A stretch of DNA of 64,000 nt from Polyodon spathula (Eukaryota; Chordata; Actinopteri; Acipenseriformes; Polyodontidae): the NCBI RefSeq assembly GCF_017654505.1, contig NC_054540.1, positions 39,853,468 to 39,917,467 on the forward strand, in the 5' to 3' direction. Below, in pieces: positions 34,064-45,844 of this stretch (its first letter is position 1; each line of letters begins with the position of its first letter). The position numbers and the translations under genes were made by a program. The notes below the pieces were generated by a model. It had not been told where the DNA came from. It made no database searches and was given only the letters and a program-made list of their open reading frames with translations.

Positions 34064-35455
34064 TACTGTGCAAAAGTTTTAGGCAGGTGTGAAAAAATGG
34101 TGTAAAGTAAGAATGCTTTCAAAACTAGACATGTTAATAATTTATATTTATCAATTAACAAAATGCAAAGTGAGTGAACAGAAGAAAAATCTACATCAAA
34201 TCAATATTTGGTGTGACCACCATTTGCCTTCAAAAGAGCATCAATTCTTCTAGGTACACTTGCACACAGTTTTTGAAGGAACTCGGCAGGTAGGTTGGCC
34301 CAAACATCTTGGAGAACTAACCACAGTTCTTCTGTGGATTTAGGCAGCCTCAGTTACTTCTCTCTCTTCATGTAATCCAAGACAGACTCAATGATGTTGA
34401 GATTAGGGCTTTGTGGGAGCCATACCATCACTTCCAGGACTCCTTGTTCTTCTTTACGCTGAAGATAGTTCTTAATGACTTTCGCTGTATGTTTGGGGTC
34501 GTTGTCATGCTGCAGAATAAATTTGGGGCCAATCAGATGCCTCCCTGATGGTATTGCATGATGGATAAGTATCTGCCTGTACTTCTCAGCATTGAGGAGA
34601 CCATTAATTCTGACCAAATCCCCAACTCCATTTGCAGAAATGCAGCCCCAAACTTGCAAGGAACCTCCACCATGATTCATTGTTGTCTGCAGACACTCAT
34701 TCGTGTACCTCTCTCCAGCCCTTCAGCAAACAAACTGCCTTCTGCTACAGCCAAATATTTCAAATTTTGACTCATCAGTCCAGAGCACCTGCTTCCATTT
34801 TTCTGCACCCTAGTTCCTGTGTTTTCCTGCATAGTTGAGTCGCTTGGCCTTGTTTCCACATCGGAGGTATGGCTTTTTGGCTGCAAGTCTTCCATGAAGG
34901 CCACTTCTGACCAGACTTCTCCGGACAGAAGATGGGTATACCAGGGTCCCACTGTTTTCTGCCAATTCTGAGCTGATGGCATTGCTGGACATCTTCCGGT
35001 TGCGAAGGGAAGTAAGCATGATGTGTCTTTCATCTGCTGCAGTAAGTTTCCTTGGCCGACCACTGCATCTACGGTCCTCAACAATGCTCGTTTCTTTGTG
35101 CTTCTTCAAAAGAGCTTGGACAGCACATCTGGAAACCCCTGTCTGCCTTGAAATTTCTGCCTGGGAGAGACCTTGCTGATGCAGTATAACTACCTTGTGT
35201 CTTGTTGCTGTGCTCAGTCTTGCCATGGTGTATGACTTTTGACAGTACACTGTCTTCAGCAACCTCACCTTGTTAGCTGAGTTTGGCTGTTCCTCACCCA
35301 GTTATATTCCTCCTACACAGCTGTTTCTGTTTCAGTTAATGGTTGTGTTTCAACCTACATATTGAATTGATGATCATTGCACCTGTTTGGTATAATTGTT
35401 TAATCATACACCTTACTATATCCCTACAAAATCCCTGACCTTGTGCAAGTGTACT
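34062..35455 (-). mobile_element. Tc1-like transposon, near full length
   Basis: The left terminal repeat is CAGTACTGTGCAAAAGTTTT at 34062. A diverged inverted counterpart (TTGTGCAAGTGTACT) ends near 35455. TA microsatellites sit directly outside both ends. It belongs to a different family from the other Tc1 copies here and inserted in the CCDC91 intron. Confidence 0.9.
34351..35226 (-). pseudogene. Tc1 transposase, few lesions
   Basis: From ATG 35226 the frame reads MARLSTATRHKVVILHQQG with a good helix-turn-helix (SQAEISRQTGVSRCAVQALL), then GRPRKLTAADERHI. A stop follows at about 34810. In nearby frames come VLWTDESKFE (first Asp), [33 protein letters not shown] (second Asp) and NLNIIESVLDYM (third acidic residue), ending near 34351. 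All three catalytic positions survive. The damage seen is one stop and about two frameshifts, making it the best-preserved transposase in the window. Confidence 0.85.
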
Positions 35456-35458
35456 AGT

Positions 35459-35459
35459 G

Positions 35460-35526
<67 letters not shown>
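35459..35526. repeat. (TA)n microsatellite
   Basis: An interrupted TA array just outside the right end of the Tc1-like element. Confidence 0.95.
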
Positions 35527-35881
35527 ATGTGTATAGGTTTCAGACATCTTTTATGTATAACATGGTCATTTTGCCACCAGATGTGTTTGTTGGATTATTT
35601 GAATATTTGTCCCAGCACTATAAACAATTGGTTTACTAAAAAAATAAACAAACAATTCTTTCATTTATAGACATCCATATTAACACAACCACAAGCCTTT
35701 TTATTCATTAGGAAGCCAGACACAACAGGTTATAACTGGAATTAAAAATAACATCTGTATGTGTGCTTTGGAAGTTTAAATAAAATAAATTGGTGTCTGA
35801 ATTAGGTGCATAGTTATTTCAAGTTGTAACTTGGAAAGTACCAAGTAGCAGCTGTGCAAATTAATCTGTTTCATGTTCCAG

Positions 35882-35944
35882 GCTGCTGAGACATTTGAAA
35901 GTGGAGATAACGGCACGGAGCATGCTGTCTCCCCTTTTCACCAG
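35882..35944 (+). CDS. ccdc91: CCDC91 second coding exon
   Basis: Sixty-three bases bounded by TTCCAG before and GTATTT after. They encode AAETFESGDNGTEHAVSPFHQ, which continues MDGDDFGRFE from 28357 in phase 0 and completes the FEAAETF GGA-ear-binding motif of CCDC91. The exon is 21 codons and has no stop. The intron upstream is 7,524 bases and holds a CR1, two Tc1 elements and a short LTR element. An ATT microsatellite starts two bases after the donor GT. Confidence 0.85.
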
Positions 35945-35945
35945 G

Positions 35946-35946
<1 letters not shown>

Positions 35947-36011
<65 letters not shown>
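35947..36011. repeat. (ATT)n microsatellite
   Basis: A trinucleotide array with one interruption, starting two bases downstream of the CCDC91 donor GT. Confidence 0.95.
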
Positions 36012-36689
36012 GTTTGTACAGAAACAGTGAGAGACACAAGACTGCATGTTGAGTTGAAAAACAGGTGAAACTGAGTATGCCAAAAACATGAATCATATTA
36101 AATTGTTGTATACTGTGCTAGCATTGTCAAAACTAGAAAAAATATACTATAAAGCTAGAGTTTCCAATAGCCATGTTTATATTTATACTAGTATATAATG
36201 ACTGGCCTGTTAAAGGGTACATCAGCACTACATGGAAAATAAAACATAAACTATCCCACCTTGCTGTTCTGAATGCATTTGGTCATTGTATAATAATCTG
36301 TTTGTGCCCAAACATCTGCATAATGCCACACTGCTATATCCAGAACCACTGTTCTCAAGCATCTTGTCTAAGCGAAAAAACACTGTTTTTGTTATCAGAC
36401 ACCTTGGGGTATACAGATATAACAAAAAACATCCAAACAGACACAGATACAATGGCAAGCAAAAATCTACAAACAGAAAAAAAAACATACCATTCCACTG
36501 CCACAAGCTGCAGGGATTTACAGGCTGAATTGGAACCACGAACATTATTATAACGGAATCTTACACTGTATAATAAATTTTGCATCATGGGTTCTTTCGT
36601 TGTTCAGTATCGAAGTTGTGTCATTAACAGTTTAAATTAAAATGTTCCTCAGCGACACAGTGTGACTACACAGGGAACGTCTGAAATAA
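36012..36689. other. Intronic DNA, no gene recognised
   Basis: Open frames on both strands in 36173-36588 show no family resemblance. The stretch may be diverged flank of the retroelement relic that follows. Confidence 0.45.
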
Positions 36690-37590
36690 TGGCAGACAAT
36701 ATTTCAATATCAGATTGTTCAGAAACTGATAGGGAGATGGAATTTGTGGCCGAATTCAACTTTCCCACTCACCGGTGTATAGATGATTGTGCATGTGTTG
36801 TGTCAGGAATTGCCAATGAAAACATTGTAGGCAAGAATATTTAGTGTTCCAAAGAACTTGGACATCATGTTGGAAGACTTCAGATCCAATGCAAACAGAA
36901 ATTGTAATGGCTCCAACTGTATCCAGTTGTTGTCCAGTAATTGATCTGGTAAGGTAGTATGTCTTCTGAATAGATCATTTCCTTAGTGCATTAATTGACA
37001 TTCATACTTCTTCACTGACAATGGAGATGTCAGAGCCTGTATCAATAAAAATACTGACTTATGTGTCTTCTAGTATCCCCTTATGCTTCAAGAGGTCCAG
37101 ATGAGTCAGATGAATTGTTGGCCTGGTTTGGAGCTGTAAGAGCTGATGAGTGGCCTGTGTCACCAGCTAACACTGAGTATTCACTGTTTTCTCTTTCAGG
37201 AGACTGGATCCTGACATGGCGATCTCGTCCTGGGCTTGATGAGTGGAAAGGCGGTGAATACAAAGAAGAATGAGGACTTGTAGACTGCTGTCTAATGGGA
37301 CTGTGGTTATATGAATGGCGTTGAGCATCACCCTCAAAGCGTTGATGGTATTTGTTGCAGTCATCTTGCTGATATGCGTTACAGTGGCGAGCGCGTGATG
37401 TATATGGAGAAGGTGACCTGTTATATCTTCGCTCAGGGCTGTGTGGGTATGCTCTTCCAAGTCTGATATTCCCATAAATATCTCTCCCTGGAAAGAGGAC
37501 TGTCCTCCTTTTGTTTGTAAACTGGAAAGTGACTTGCAGACTAGTAACAGTTGTTTGTAAGCTGTCTAGTTTTGTATTCAATTCTTTCAT
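36690..37590 (-). pseudogene. Retroelement gag and protease relic
   Basis: Frame 37590-37081 starts MKELNTKLDSLQTTVTSLQ, a coiled-coil-like gag segment. It continues Ser/Arg/Tyr-rich (RYNRSPSPYTSRARHCN). About 35 bases after its stop another frame encodes FIDTGSDISIVSE (about 37060-37015), the active-site loop of a retropepsin. VFQHDVQVL and a broken IGN-FLTQH-like block follow to about 36810. No RT follows. It is a decayed LTR-retroelement fragment; the clade is not identified. Confidence 0.65.
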
Positions 37591-37838
37591 AGAGTATGCA
37601 AATTATTTGTTTTATTTCAAGTGGAGCAAACTTTGCACTGGAGCAAATGCTGTTTTGGTTTTGAATGGATTTGAATGAATGAATCTGCATTCTTAGGGTT
37701 TAAATACTGAGAAATCCCATGCTTGTTGTATACTGGAGACCTGCTTCAGTGCAATGGAATTGAAATACAATTTTGTTTTTTTTTAATGGGTAGATTGCTG
37801 TATGTGCAATTATTACCACAGCCTCACAATAGTAGCAG

Positions 37839-37840
<2 letters not shown>

Positions 37841-37911
<71 letters not shown>
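37841..37911. repeat. (TA)n microsatellite
   Basis: About 70 bases of uninterrupted TA. Confidence 0.95.
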
Positions 37912-37914
<3 letters not shown>

Positions 37915-38215
37915 ATATCTAGGGACGTATTTTGTACTTTTACATAACAAATTATTAACAAATTACCAAAAACAATTAACAAAAAGTAATTAATGGTTTT
38001 GGAAGGTGGACCGATAGAACAATTGTCACCTGGCACACACAAAATCAATTAGGGGCTATCTCCATGTGTGTTTAAGCAAAACCAAACCAGAATAGTTTTT
38101 TGTTCAGTCGTGAACTTTATTAAAAAGACTCAGCACCCAGAACGTCCACTTTCCGTGAGTCCTGGGTCTTGCACTGAAAGGGGCAATGAGCTTTGTTAGT
38201 ACCACCTTGTGTTAC

Positions 38216-38297
38216 AATATATATATATAACCCATATATATATATCTATATATATATATATATATATATATCTATACACATACACACACACACACAC

Positions 38298-38361
<64 letters not shown>

Positions 38362-38367
38362 TATATG
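38216..38367. repeat. (TA)n/(CA)n compound microsatellite
   Basis: TA and TATC arrays, a CA block (38276-38298) and a second TA array reaching the Tc1-like end at about 38373. Confidence 0.95.
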
Positions 38368-38372
38368 TTATA

Positions 38373-39735
38373 GGGATAGAAAGTCTACACTACCTTTCAA
38401 ATTGTTCACCTTTTGTTGCCCTCTAGCCTGGAATTAAAATGCATTAAAAAAATCTACATGCTACCCCACAACTTCAAAGGGAAAAAAATATTCTAGAAAG
38501 TTCTAGAAAATTTATTAAAAATAAAACCGAAAACAGCTTGGTTGGATAAGTGTCCACCCTCCTTGTAATACCAATCCTAAATTAGCTCAGGTATAACCAA
38601 TCGCCTTCAAAATCACACACCAAGTTAAGTGGCCTCCACCTGTATTAAATTGTAGTGATTCACATGATTTCAGGATAAATTCAGCAATTCCTGTAGGTTC
38701 CCTCTGCTGGGTAGTGCATGTCAAAGCAAGGACTAAACCATAAGCACCAAGGCGCTTTCAAAAGAACTCCGGGACAAAGTTATTGAAAGACACAGATCAG
38801 GGGATGGGTATAAAAAAAATATCAAAGACCTTGATTATCCCTTCAAGCACAGTCAAGACAATTATTAAGGAGTGGAAGGTGAATGTTACCAGCAAGATCC
38901 TGCCTAGATCAGACCGTCCCTCCATACTAGATGACCGAGCAAGAAGGAGACTGATCAAGAGGTTATCAAGAGGCCAATGGCATCTTTGCAAGAGCTCCAG
39001 GATTTTATGTCCAAGACTGGTCAAAGTGTACACATGACAACAATAACCCACACATTCCACAAATCTGGCCTGTATGGTAGGGTGGCAAGAAGGAAGCCAT
39101 TACTCAAGAAGCCCACCTTGAATCCTGTTTGAACTATGCAAAAAAATACCATCAGATTCTGTAGACATGTGGCAGAACGTTTTGTGGTCTGACAAAACTT
39201 AAATAGAACTTTTTGGCCTAAATGCAAAGCGTTATTTTTGGCGCAAACCCAACACAGCACATCACCCAAAGAACACCATCCCTACTGTGAAGCATGGTGG
39301 TGGCAGCATCATGTTATAGGGATGTTTCTCATCGGCATGGACTGGGGCACTTGTCAGGATAGAAGGGAAAATGAAAGGAGCAAAGTACAGAGAAGTCCTT
39401 GAGGAAAACCTGCTGCCCTCTCCAAGAAAGCTGAAACTGGGATGGAAGTTCACCTTTCGGAATGACAACGAGCCAAAGCACACAGCCAACGCTACACTGG
39501 AGTGGCTAAGGAACAAAAAGGTAAATGTCCTTGAGTGGCCCATTCAGAGCCCCGACCTAAATCCAATCGAAAATTTGTGGCATGACTTGAAGATTGCTGT
39601 CCATCAACACTCCCCAAGGAACATGACAGAGTTTGAACAGTTTTGTAAAGAAGAATGCTCAAATATTGCAAATCTAGGTGTGCAAAGTTGGTGGAGACCT
39701 ATCTCGACAGACTCAGTAACTTTTACACAACAGTA
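38373..39735 (+). mobile_element. Tc1-like transposon, 3' end missing
   Basis: The 5' repeat carries TTCACC motifs and begins at the TA microsatellite. The transposase is fragmentary in its N-terminal half (IPSSTVKTIIKEWKVN, KSGLYGRVARRKP). The catalytic half is better: a frame at 39371-39736 holds MKGAKYREVLEENLLP, FTFRNDNEPKHTANATLEWL (second Asp) and SPDLNPIENLWHDLKIAV (third acidic residue). The first catalytic block reads LWSDKT followed by a stop. It ends within the C-terminus near 39735, without a 3' repeat. Confidence 0.88.
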
Positions 39736-40740
39736 ACTGAGGCAAGGTCAATTTGTAAAAACAAACACGGTTTATTTATTAAATACAATTATACACCAAA
39801 AGTCCTGATTTATTCAGTATGATAATAGCATTTTTGGTAAGATTGCATAGCTTTAAACTTGCGGCAATGCCATGCAGCAATTATTACATTAATAATAATA
39901 ATAATAATAATAAAATAATAATAAATTAAAATAATAATAATAATAAAAAAATAATTAATGTATACAATAAATAAGTTAAATAACACACAAACGTGATACA
40001 AATAAATAAAATGGACCAAACTCAAGTGACAAAAACCTGCCCCACATGTTTAAATAGTGAGGCTAAACATAGGTTGATTATGGGCATGCCCCTAAAGACT
40101 AATAAGTGTCAATGTAGCAAGTGTGCTTCTCTGGCTATATACGTTTTGAACAAAAGACCATTTTCGGTAAATTTTCAGAAAAGTAAACACAGATCAGTAC
40201 ACTTTTTCTTTAAATACGTTTGCTACACTGTGCTGATTTTTTTTTCTACACAGCTGAAGAAGGGGTTTTCTTTTGTATGTATAGAACTTCAAAGTACAGT
40301 CTGTCACTTGTCACAGCTCCAAATCTCTTGTCATTTCCACAAGTTTTGTGTGCATTCTCCAAACGCATGTTGGAGAAGCGTTTTTTCCAGCAGCTCTACA
40401 TAGCACTCTGCATTCCTCACCTGTATATCGCTCTTCCCCATCACCCTCTCACAGAGAGGTGGTTGCATCCTCACCCCATGGCTTTATGCCAAGGGAGATC
40501 CACGAACCTGGGAATAAAGATACTCTGGGCAGCAGTTTCCCACAGACACACGTGTCTAATGGGGACAAAGTTTGTTCTGTTCTGGCCTGCTACGACTGGT
40601 GTTTCCATTCCAATCTGGTACCAAGTAGCTGAGGCATCAACTGTACATTCTTACAGTACATTCCTTGCCATTTTCATAATGCCTGGGTTTTTATCCCAGG
40701 ACGCCGCTGTGGTGTTTCAGGAGGTAACAGCTCTGTTGAA
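39736..40740. other. No gene recognised; AT-rich with ATA/ATT arrays
   Basis: An AAT/TAA-rich low-complexity tract lies at 39891-39965. The remainder to 40740 has an open frame (40220-40747) without recognisable homology. Its last codons may belong to the DIRS-like element that starts here. Confidence 0.45.
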
Positions 40741-40867
40741 AAAATGAGCTGTTCATATGGTACATCCCCTTCAGCTTCTCAGACCCGATCTTTGGGCCTC
40801 CTGCTCATGCATCCTGTGCAAGCCTGGCTCAACAGCAGGTCTTTTCCAGCCTGCATTGAACCGCGAC

Positions 40868-40903
40868 TGCCTATTGACAGTGTTTCATCACTGTCAATAG
40901 GCA
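40868..40903. repeat. Perfect 15-bp hairpin, 6-base loop
   Basis: TGCCTATTGACAGTG (40868-40882), loop TTTCAT, and the exact complement at 40889-40903, inside the DIRS-like relic. Its perfection contrasts with the decayed frames around it. Confidence 0.9.
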
Positions 40904-41865
40904 CTCTCGGTGCAAACTGCCTGCCTATCTGTGCCTCGGCGTAGTGTTGGGCAGTGTCACCAAAAAGGTAGGCCATCACCACGAACGAGTCCAGCCTGGG
41001 CTGGGGCGTTGTGTAGAATGGCACTCCACATAATGGTTTGGAACTGCAGGCTGTTTAACTAGACTTGTAGCATTTGTTGTAGAAGGTTCACGGGAGGCAT
41101 GTACTTGTCTGGGCATAAAATGCAACAGTGGTGGCTTACATCAACCAAAAAAGCATCCTCAGACGCTCAATCTCCATCGTGTGCCTTGTAAACTTTGCTC
41201 TGGTCACACAAGAACCTGCTCTCACTGCAGGCAGGGCCTCAGAGGAAGAGGTTCGGGGGAGCTGAGATAGCTCTCTTGCCTGCAGGTAGTGTATTCATTC
41301 CAGATGTTGCTTTTGGAAACTAATTGGAGATTACCACTGAAAAATAACATGGTTTCCCTGGAGGAAGGATCTGTCTGGCAGCCTGTTACTACTTTGCTGC
41401 CACCGTCTGAATATACCACAACTCCTACAAACAATTTTTTTTTTCTTTGTTAATGGACAATTAATTTTGTTCTGGGATTTTCTGTTGGACTTTGTTTCAA
41501 GAATCTGTTTTTTAGACTGATGCACTTGTTTTTTGCATTTTGGATGCATATTGGAAAAAATCTGTACCATTATGATCTCTATCCCTTCTTTGTCTAATCT
41601 GTTGGTGTCTTACTCTCATCTATCTGTGGATATGCTTCCTTTCATTTTTCGGGATCACTTGTATACAGTCTCATGGTGTGTGGTAAGAAATTTATTAATT
41701 TGAGGACCTGTGCTTTCTTGTTGAATTCACTGTTGGCTGATCCTTTAAGTTTGGTTCAGACCGTTGCAATGTAAAATTTACTCGATCTCCCCAGGATCTC
41801 AGCTTCCTGGCGGGGCAAAAAATGTTGAATGTGGTTAGGTGGCTTCGGCCACCTATGAAGCAACA

Positions 41866-42111
41866 TAGAAGGCTGTGTGGTCCAGTGGTTAAGACAAGAG
41901 ATTGTAACCAGGAGGTTCCTGGTTCAAATTCCAGCTCAGCCACTGACTCATTGAGTGACCTTAAGCTAGTCACTTCACCCCCTTGTGCTCCATCTTTTGG
42001 GTGAGATGTCATTGTAAATGACTTTCCAGCTGATAGCTCACACAATCTAGTCTCTGCAAATCACCTTGCATAAAGATGCCTACTAAATAAACAAATAATA
42101 ATAACATCTGT
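41866..42111 (+). mobile_element. tRNA-derived SINE
   Basis: The head resembles a tRNA gene with box A TGGTCCAGTGG (41878-41888) and box B GGTTCAAATTC (41921-41931). The body has a CORE/MIR-like phrase (GAGTGACCTTAAGCTAGTCA). The tail, GATGCCTACTAAATAA then AATAATA, matches the 3' end type borrowed from an L2-like LINE. It is inserted in the DIRS-like relic. Confidence 0.85.
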
Positions 42112-42261
42112 TTGCTTGCTAACACCTTCACAAAGCGGGTGAGCAAGATGCAGGGGTTCTCCTTCTTAATTTTTACAGAGGCCAGGACAAGGGTCTCGCT
42201 TAGCACCGATCTTGCCTTTTGCCAAACACCATCTCGGAATTCCATGTCAACCAGTCTGGAT

Positions 42262-42343
42262 TTAAGAACATAAGAACATAAGAAAGTTTACAAACGAGAG
42301 GAGGCCATTCGGCCCATCTTGCTCGTTTGGTTGTTAGTAGCTT
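42262..42343 (-). mobile_element. CR1 LINE 3' tail (copy C)
   Basis: Only the last 82 bases of the CR1 family are present, from AAGAACATAAG repeats to the GTTAGTAGCTT point, interrupting the DIRS-like recombinase reading. Confidence 0.92.
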
Positions 42344-43071
42344 CTTTCCACCTCCTTACAGTCTGACAGCTAGCTGAAGCGCCATACACTCTGCCCTGTT
42401 TGGGCCATGGCGTGCTATGTTGACAGGACAAAAAGTTGGAGGAAGTCCGGGCGATATGTTGTCTACTCTGGGACGAAGCCCCATGGTCAAGTCCTGTCTA
42501 GGTAGAGTCTGTCCAAAAGGAAAGCAGACACTATGAGCTGGCCAACTTGCCCCCTTCAGAAATCTCACTGTCCATTCCTTCAGGGGCACGGCAACTTCAT
42601 GGGCTTTATTCTAGGGTGCATCTGTCAATGACATTTGCAATGCAGCAGTGTGGGCTACTAACCATACATTTACTAGGTTCTACAGACATTGTTCGTGGAT
42701 ACACAAAAACCCTGGCTTTTGAAATAGAGTATTAAGGGCAACTTATGGGCCAACCTGTACAAATAGACATAGAGGTGAGTTTCTCTCTCAGTTGTTAGCC
42801 CTAGCTACTGGGGTTCATCATGGTAATGTGCAAGGTGGTCTTGGCCTAGCCTTGCAGCATTCCAGTTGATCTGCAATATTGCAACAAGACAGCTTGGGTA
42901 TTTCTGCCCATGAGGTAATGGTTACATTTCATACTTGATAGGGAACACTAAGCTATTATCATAACCCTGGTTCCCTGAAATAGCAAAGTAAATATTAGCC
43001 TTCAAGGTTGCTGCGTCCATGATTGCAGCAGGCTGAAGGAAAAATGATGACGAGATCTGTTTATGCAGTCC

Positions 43072-43133
43072 ATTTATGCTCAGCTAAAGGGGAGGATATA
43101 ATATTTATGCTCAGCTAAAGGGGAGGATATAAT
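43072..43133. repeat. Perfect 31-bp tandem duplication
   Basis: Two identical copies, 43072-43102 and 43103-43133, each containing GCTCAGCTAAAGGGGAGGAT, at the 3' end of the DIRS-like relic. Confidence 0.95.
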
Positions 43134-43578
43134 ACCTGTAACATCCTTAAACATAATCAACTAACTCCGCATCTCTGAAAACAGGAAATATGTTGCCGGT
43201 ACCAGTCACAGGGTTCACAAACCTTATTGTTTTTGTGCTTTTTGTTTTCTATTCCAAGCTTTTAGAAATCACCGGTGGCTTAAAGAACTAGCAAGTTAGC
43301 TTTTTTTGTGATGAATTCACATATGTTTTATTTTTACTGTACATTTCCTTGAGGTGCTGTAAAATGTAATGGTTGATTATCACAAGCTCCCATCTGGAAT
43401 CAAAACAGGTAATACCCTATCCATAAACCAGAGCTTTTCTGTAAGGCATATGGAAGACTTCCAGGTAAATTCAATACCACTTTATGGGTCAAGTAAATAC
43501 GTGGTAGTCATTCTGGCTGACTTTAAAACATCCCTTACTGAGTTGTTCTGGTATAACTAATGCAGAGACCATCCTGTC
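43134..43578. other. No gene recognised
   Basis: Non-coding DNA between the DIRS-like relic and the CR1 copy D. Confidence 0.5.
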
Positions 43579-45844
43579 CCGAATCAATAAGGGCCAGAAT
43601 AATGGACAAAATTTCAAAGGGAATAATAATCTGTTATACAATGACATTAGAAATGTGTGTAGCAAAGGAGAAGCCATACTAATGGGGGATTTCAACTTCC
43701 CCCAAATAAAATGGGAATACCTGGTGGGGAGCACGACGGATGAAATTGTAATGGTGGAAAAGTGAAACGACTGCTTCCTAATGCAATTTGTCAAGGCACC
43801 GACTAGAGGGGAGGCATGCCTTGATTTAGTCTTTTCAAATAAAAAAGACAGAATAACTAAAATAGAGGTCAGAGAACCAATGGCTAACTCAGACCACAAC
43901 ATGGTCTCATTTGAAGCGAAAAAGTAATGACTAAAGCTAAGGTTTACAATTTTAGAAAGGGAAAGTATGAAGGTATGAAACTGAGACTAACAGAAGTAGA
44001 TTGAGTAAAGTAGAGAAAACATCCACATAAAAAGGGTGGCTGTTTTTTAGTACTAGAGGGGAAAAACAATTACATCCCAAAGGAGACAAATCTGTCTGCA
44101 AGTTAAAAAGGAAGTTAGAAAGGCCAAGAAAGAAATAAAAATGAACATTGCTAAGGGGGCTAAAACCAATTCCAATGATGTTTTTCCAATATTACAACGG
44201 CAAGAGAACATTCAAAGAGGAAGTTAAATGTCTAAGAGATACAAATAGCAAAATCACAGACGAAGAAAAAAAAATAGCAAATATTTTAAATGATTACCTG
44301 TCACAAGTTTTTACAAAGGAGGATACGGACAACATGCCCCACATAACAACCTGTTTCCTATCCAGTTTTAAATAACTTCAGCATAACCAAGGCAGAAGTG
44401 TTAAATGGACTAGGAGCTCTTAAAATAAACAAATCCCCTGGGCTGGATGAGATCCTCCCAATAGTACTCAGAGAAATGAAAGAAGTTATTTACAAACCGC
44501 TAATCAAGATCATGCAACAGTCTCTTGACACAGGGGTTGCACCGACAAACTGGAAAGTTGCAAACATAATACCGATCCACAAAAAGGGAAACAAAACAGA
44601 ACCAGGTAACTACAGACCAATAAGCCTGACTTCTGTTAAATGTAAATGTATGGAAACTATAATAAGATCCAAAATGGAAAATTACCTATATGGTAACAAT
44701 ATCTTGGGAGAGTGTCAACATGGTTTCGGGAAAGGGAAGATCGTATCTAACTAACCTACTTGATTTTTTGAGGATGCAACATCGATAATGGATAATTGTA
44801 AAGCATATGACATGGTTTATTTAGATTTCCAGAAAGCTTTTGACAATGTCCTGCATAAAAGATTAATTCTCTAAGTGAACGCAGTAGGGATTCAAGAAAA
44901 TGCATGTACATGGATTAGGGAGTGGTTAACATGTAGAAAACACAAAGAGCTGATTAGAGGAGATACCTCAAAATTCAACGAGATAACCAGTGGAGTGCCA
45001 TGGGGATCAGTATTAGGTCCTCTGCTATTCCTAATCCTCATTAATTACTTAGATTCTGGTATAGTAAGCAAACTTGTTAAATTTGCAGATGACACAAAAA
45101 TAGGAGGAGTGGCAAGCAACTTTGCAGTAGCAAAGGTCATTCAAAATGATCTAGACAAGATTCAGAACTGGGCAGACACATGGCAAATGACATTTAATAG
45201 AGAAAAATGTAAGGTACTGCATACAGGAAATAAAAATGTGCATTATAAATATCATATGGGAAATACTGAAATTGGAGACGGAATCTATGAAAAAGACCTA
45301 GGAGTTTTTGTTGACTCAGAAATGTCTTCATCTAGACAATGTGAGGAAGCTATAAAAAAGGCTAACAAGATGCTCGGATACATTGTGAAAAGTGTTGAAT
45401 TTAAATCAAGGGAAGTAATGTTAAAACTGTACAATGCACTAGTAAGACCTCATCTTGAATATTGTGTGCATGTCTGGTCACCTCGCTATAAAAAAGATAT
45501 TGCTGCTCTAGAAAGAGTGCAAAGAAGAGTGACCAGAATTATTCCGGGCTTAAAAGGCATGTCATATGCAGACAGGCTAAAAGAATTGAATCTGTTCAGT
45601 CTTGAACAAAGATGACTACGCGGTGACCTAATTCAAGTATTCAAAATTCTAAAAGGTATTGACAGTGTCAACCCAAGGGACTTTTTCAGCCTGAAAAAAG
45701 AAACCAGGGGTCACAAATGGAGATTAGACTTTTACACAGAGAATTGTGAGGGTCTGGAACAAACTCCCCAGGAATGTTGTTGAAGCTGTCACCCTGGGAT
45801 CCTTCAAGGAGCTGCCGGATGATATTCTGGGATCAATAAGCTAC
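43579..45844 (+). mobile_element. CR1 LINE, degenerate (copy D, main part)
   Basis: Frames cover the endonuclease (GDFNFPQIKWEY near 43690, broken) and the RT. KINKSPGLDEILP, GNYRPISLTSVK, GVPWGSVLGPLLFLILI and FADDTKIGG (catalytic Asp pair near 45080) are visible, with the C-terminal domain to 45615. Stops and deletions are frequent. It ends at GCTAC (45840-45844), exactly where the Gypsy element begins. Its 3' tail resumes at 58196, so the Gypsy element is inserted in this copy. Confidence 0.92.

Larger units (their letters stand above)
40745..43133 (+). mobile_element. DIRS1-like retroelement relic
   Basis: In order: an RT/RNase H junction (LGLLLMHPVQAWL at 40797); an RNase H block (ITTNESSLGWGVV, then HGRHVLVWA and NATVVAYINQKS, about 40975-41155) with several stops; unreadable DNA; then a tyrosine recombinase (RVSKMQGFSF at about 42140, RGTATSWALF and DICNAAVWATNHTFTRFYR at 42575-42690). 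The recombinase retains His-x-x-Arg and Tyr motifs. The 3' non-coding end (to 43133) resembles DIRS terminal sequence. A SINE and a CR1 tail are inserted. The 5' part is missing. Confidence 0.78.

Noticed and set aside
37061..37273. Plus-strand 70-codon frame
   Set aside because: It is antisense to the gag-like frame of the retroelement relic.
40220..40747. 175-codon frame as a gene
   Set aside because: It shows no recognisable domain, and overlapping frames are equally long. It leads directly into the DIRS-like relic, so only its end may be relevant.
41871..41945. Functional tRNA gene
   Set aside because: The box A and box B match is part of a SINE with a CORE-like body and LINE-type tail; the arms do not give a clean cloverleaf.
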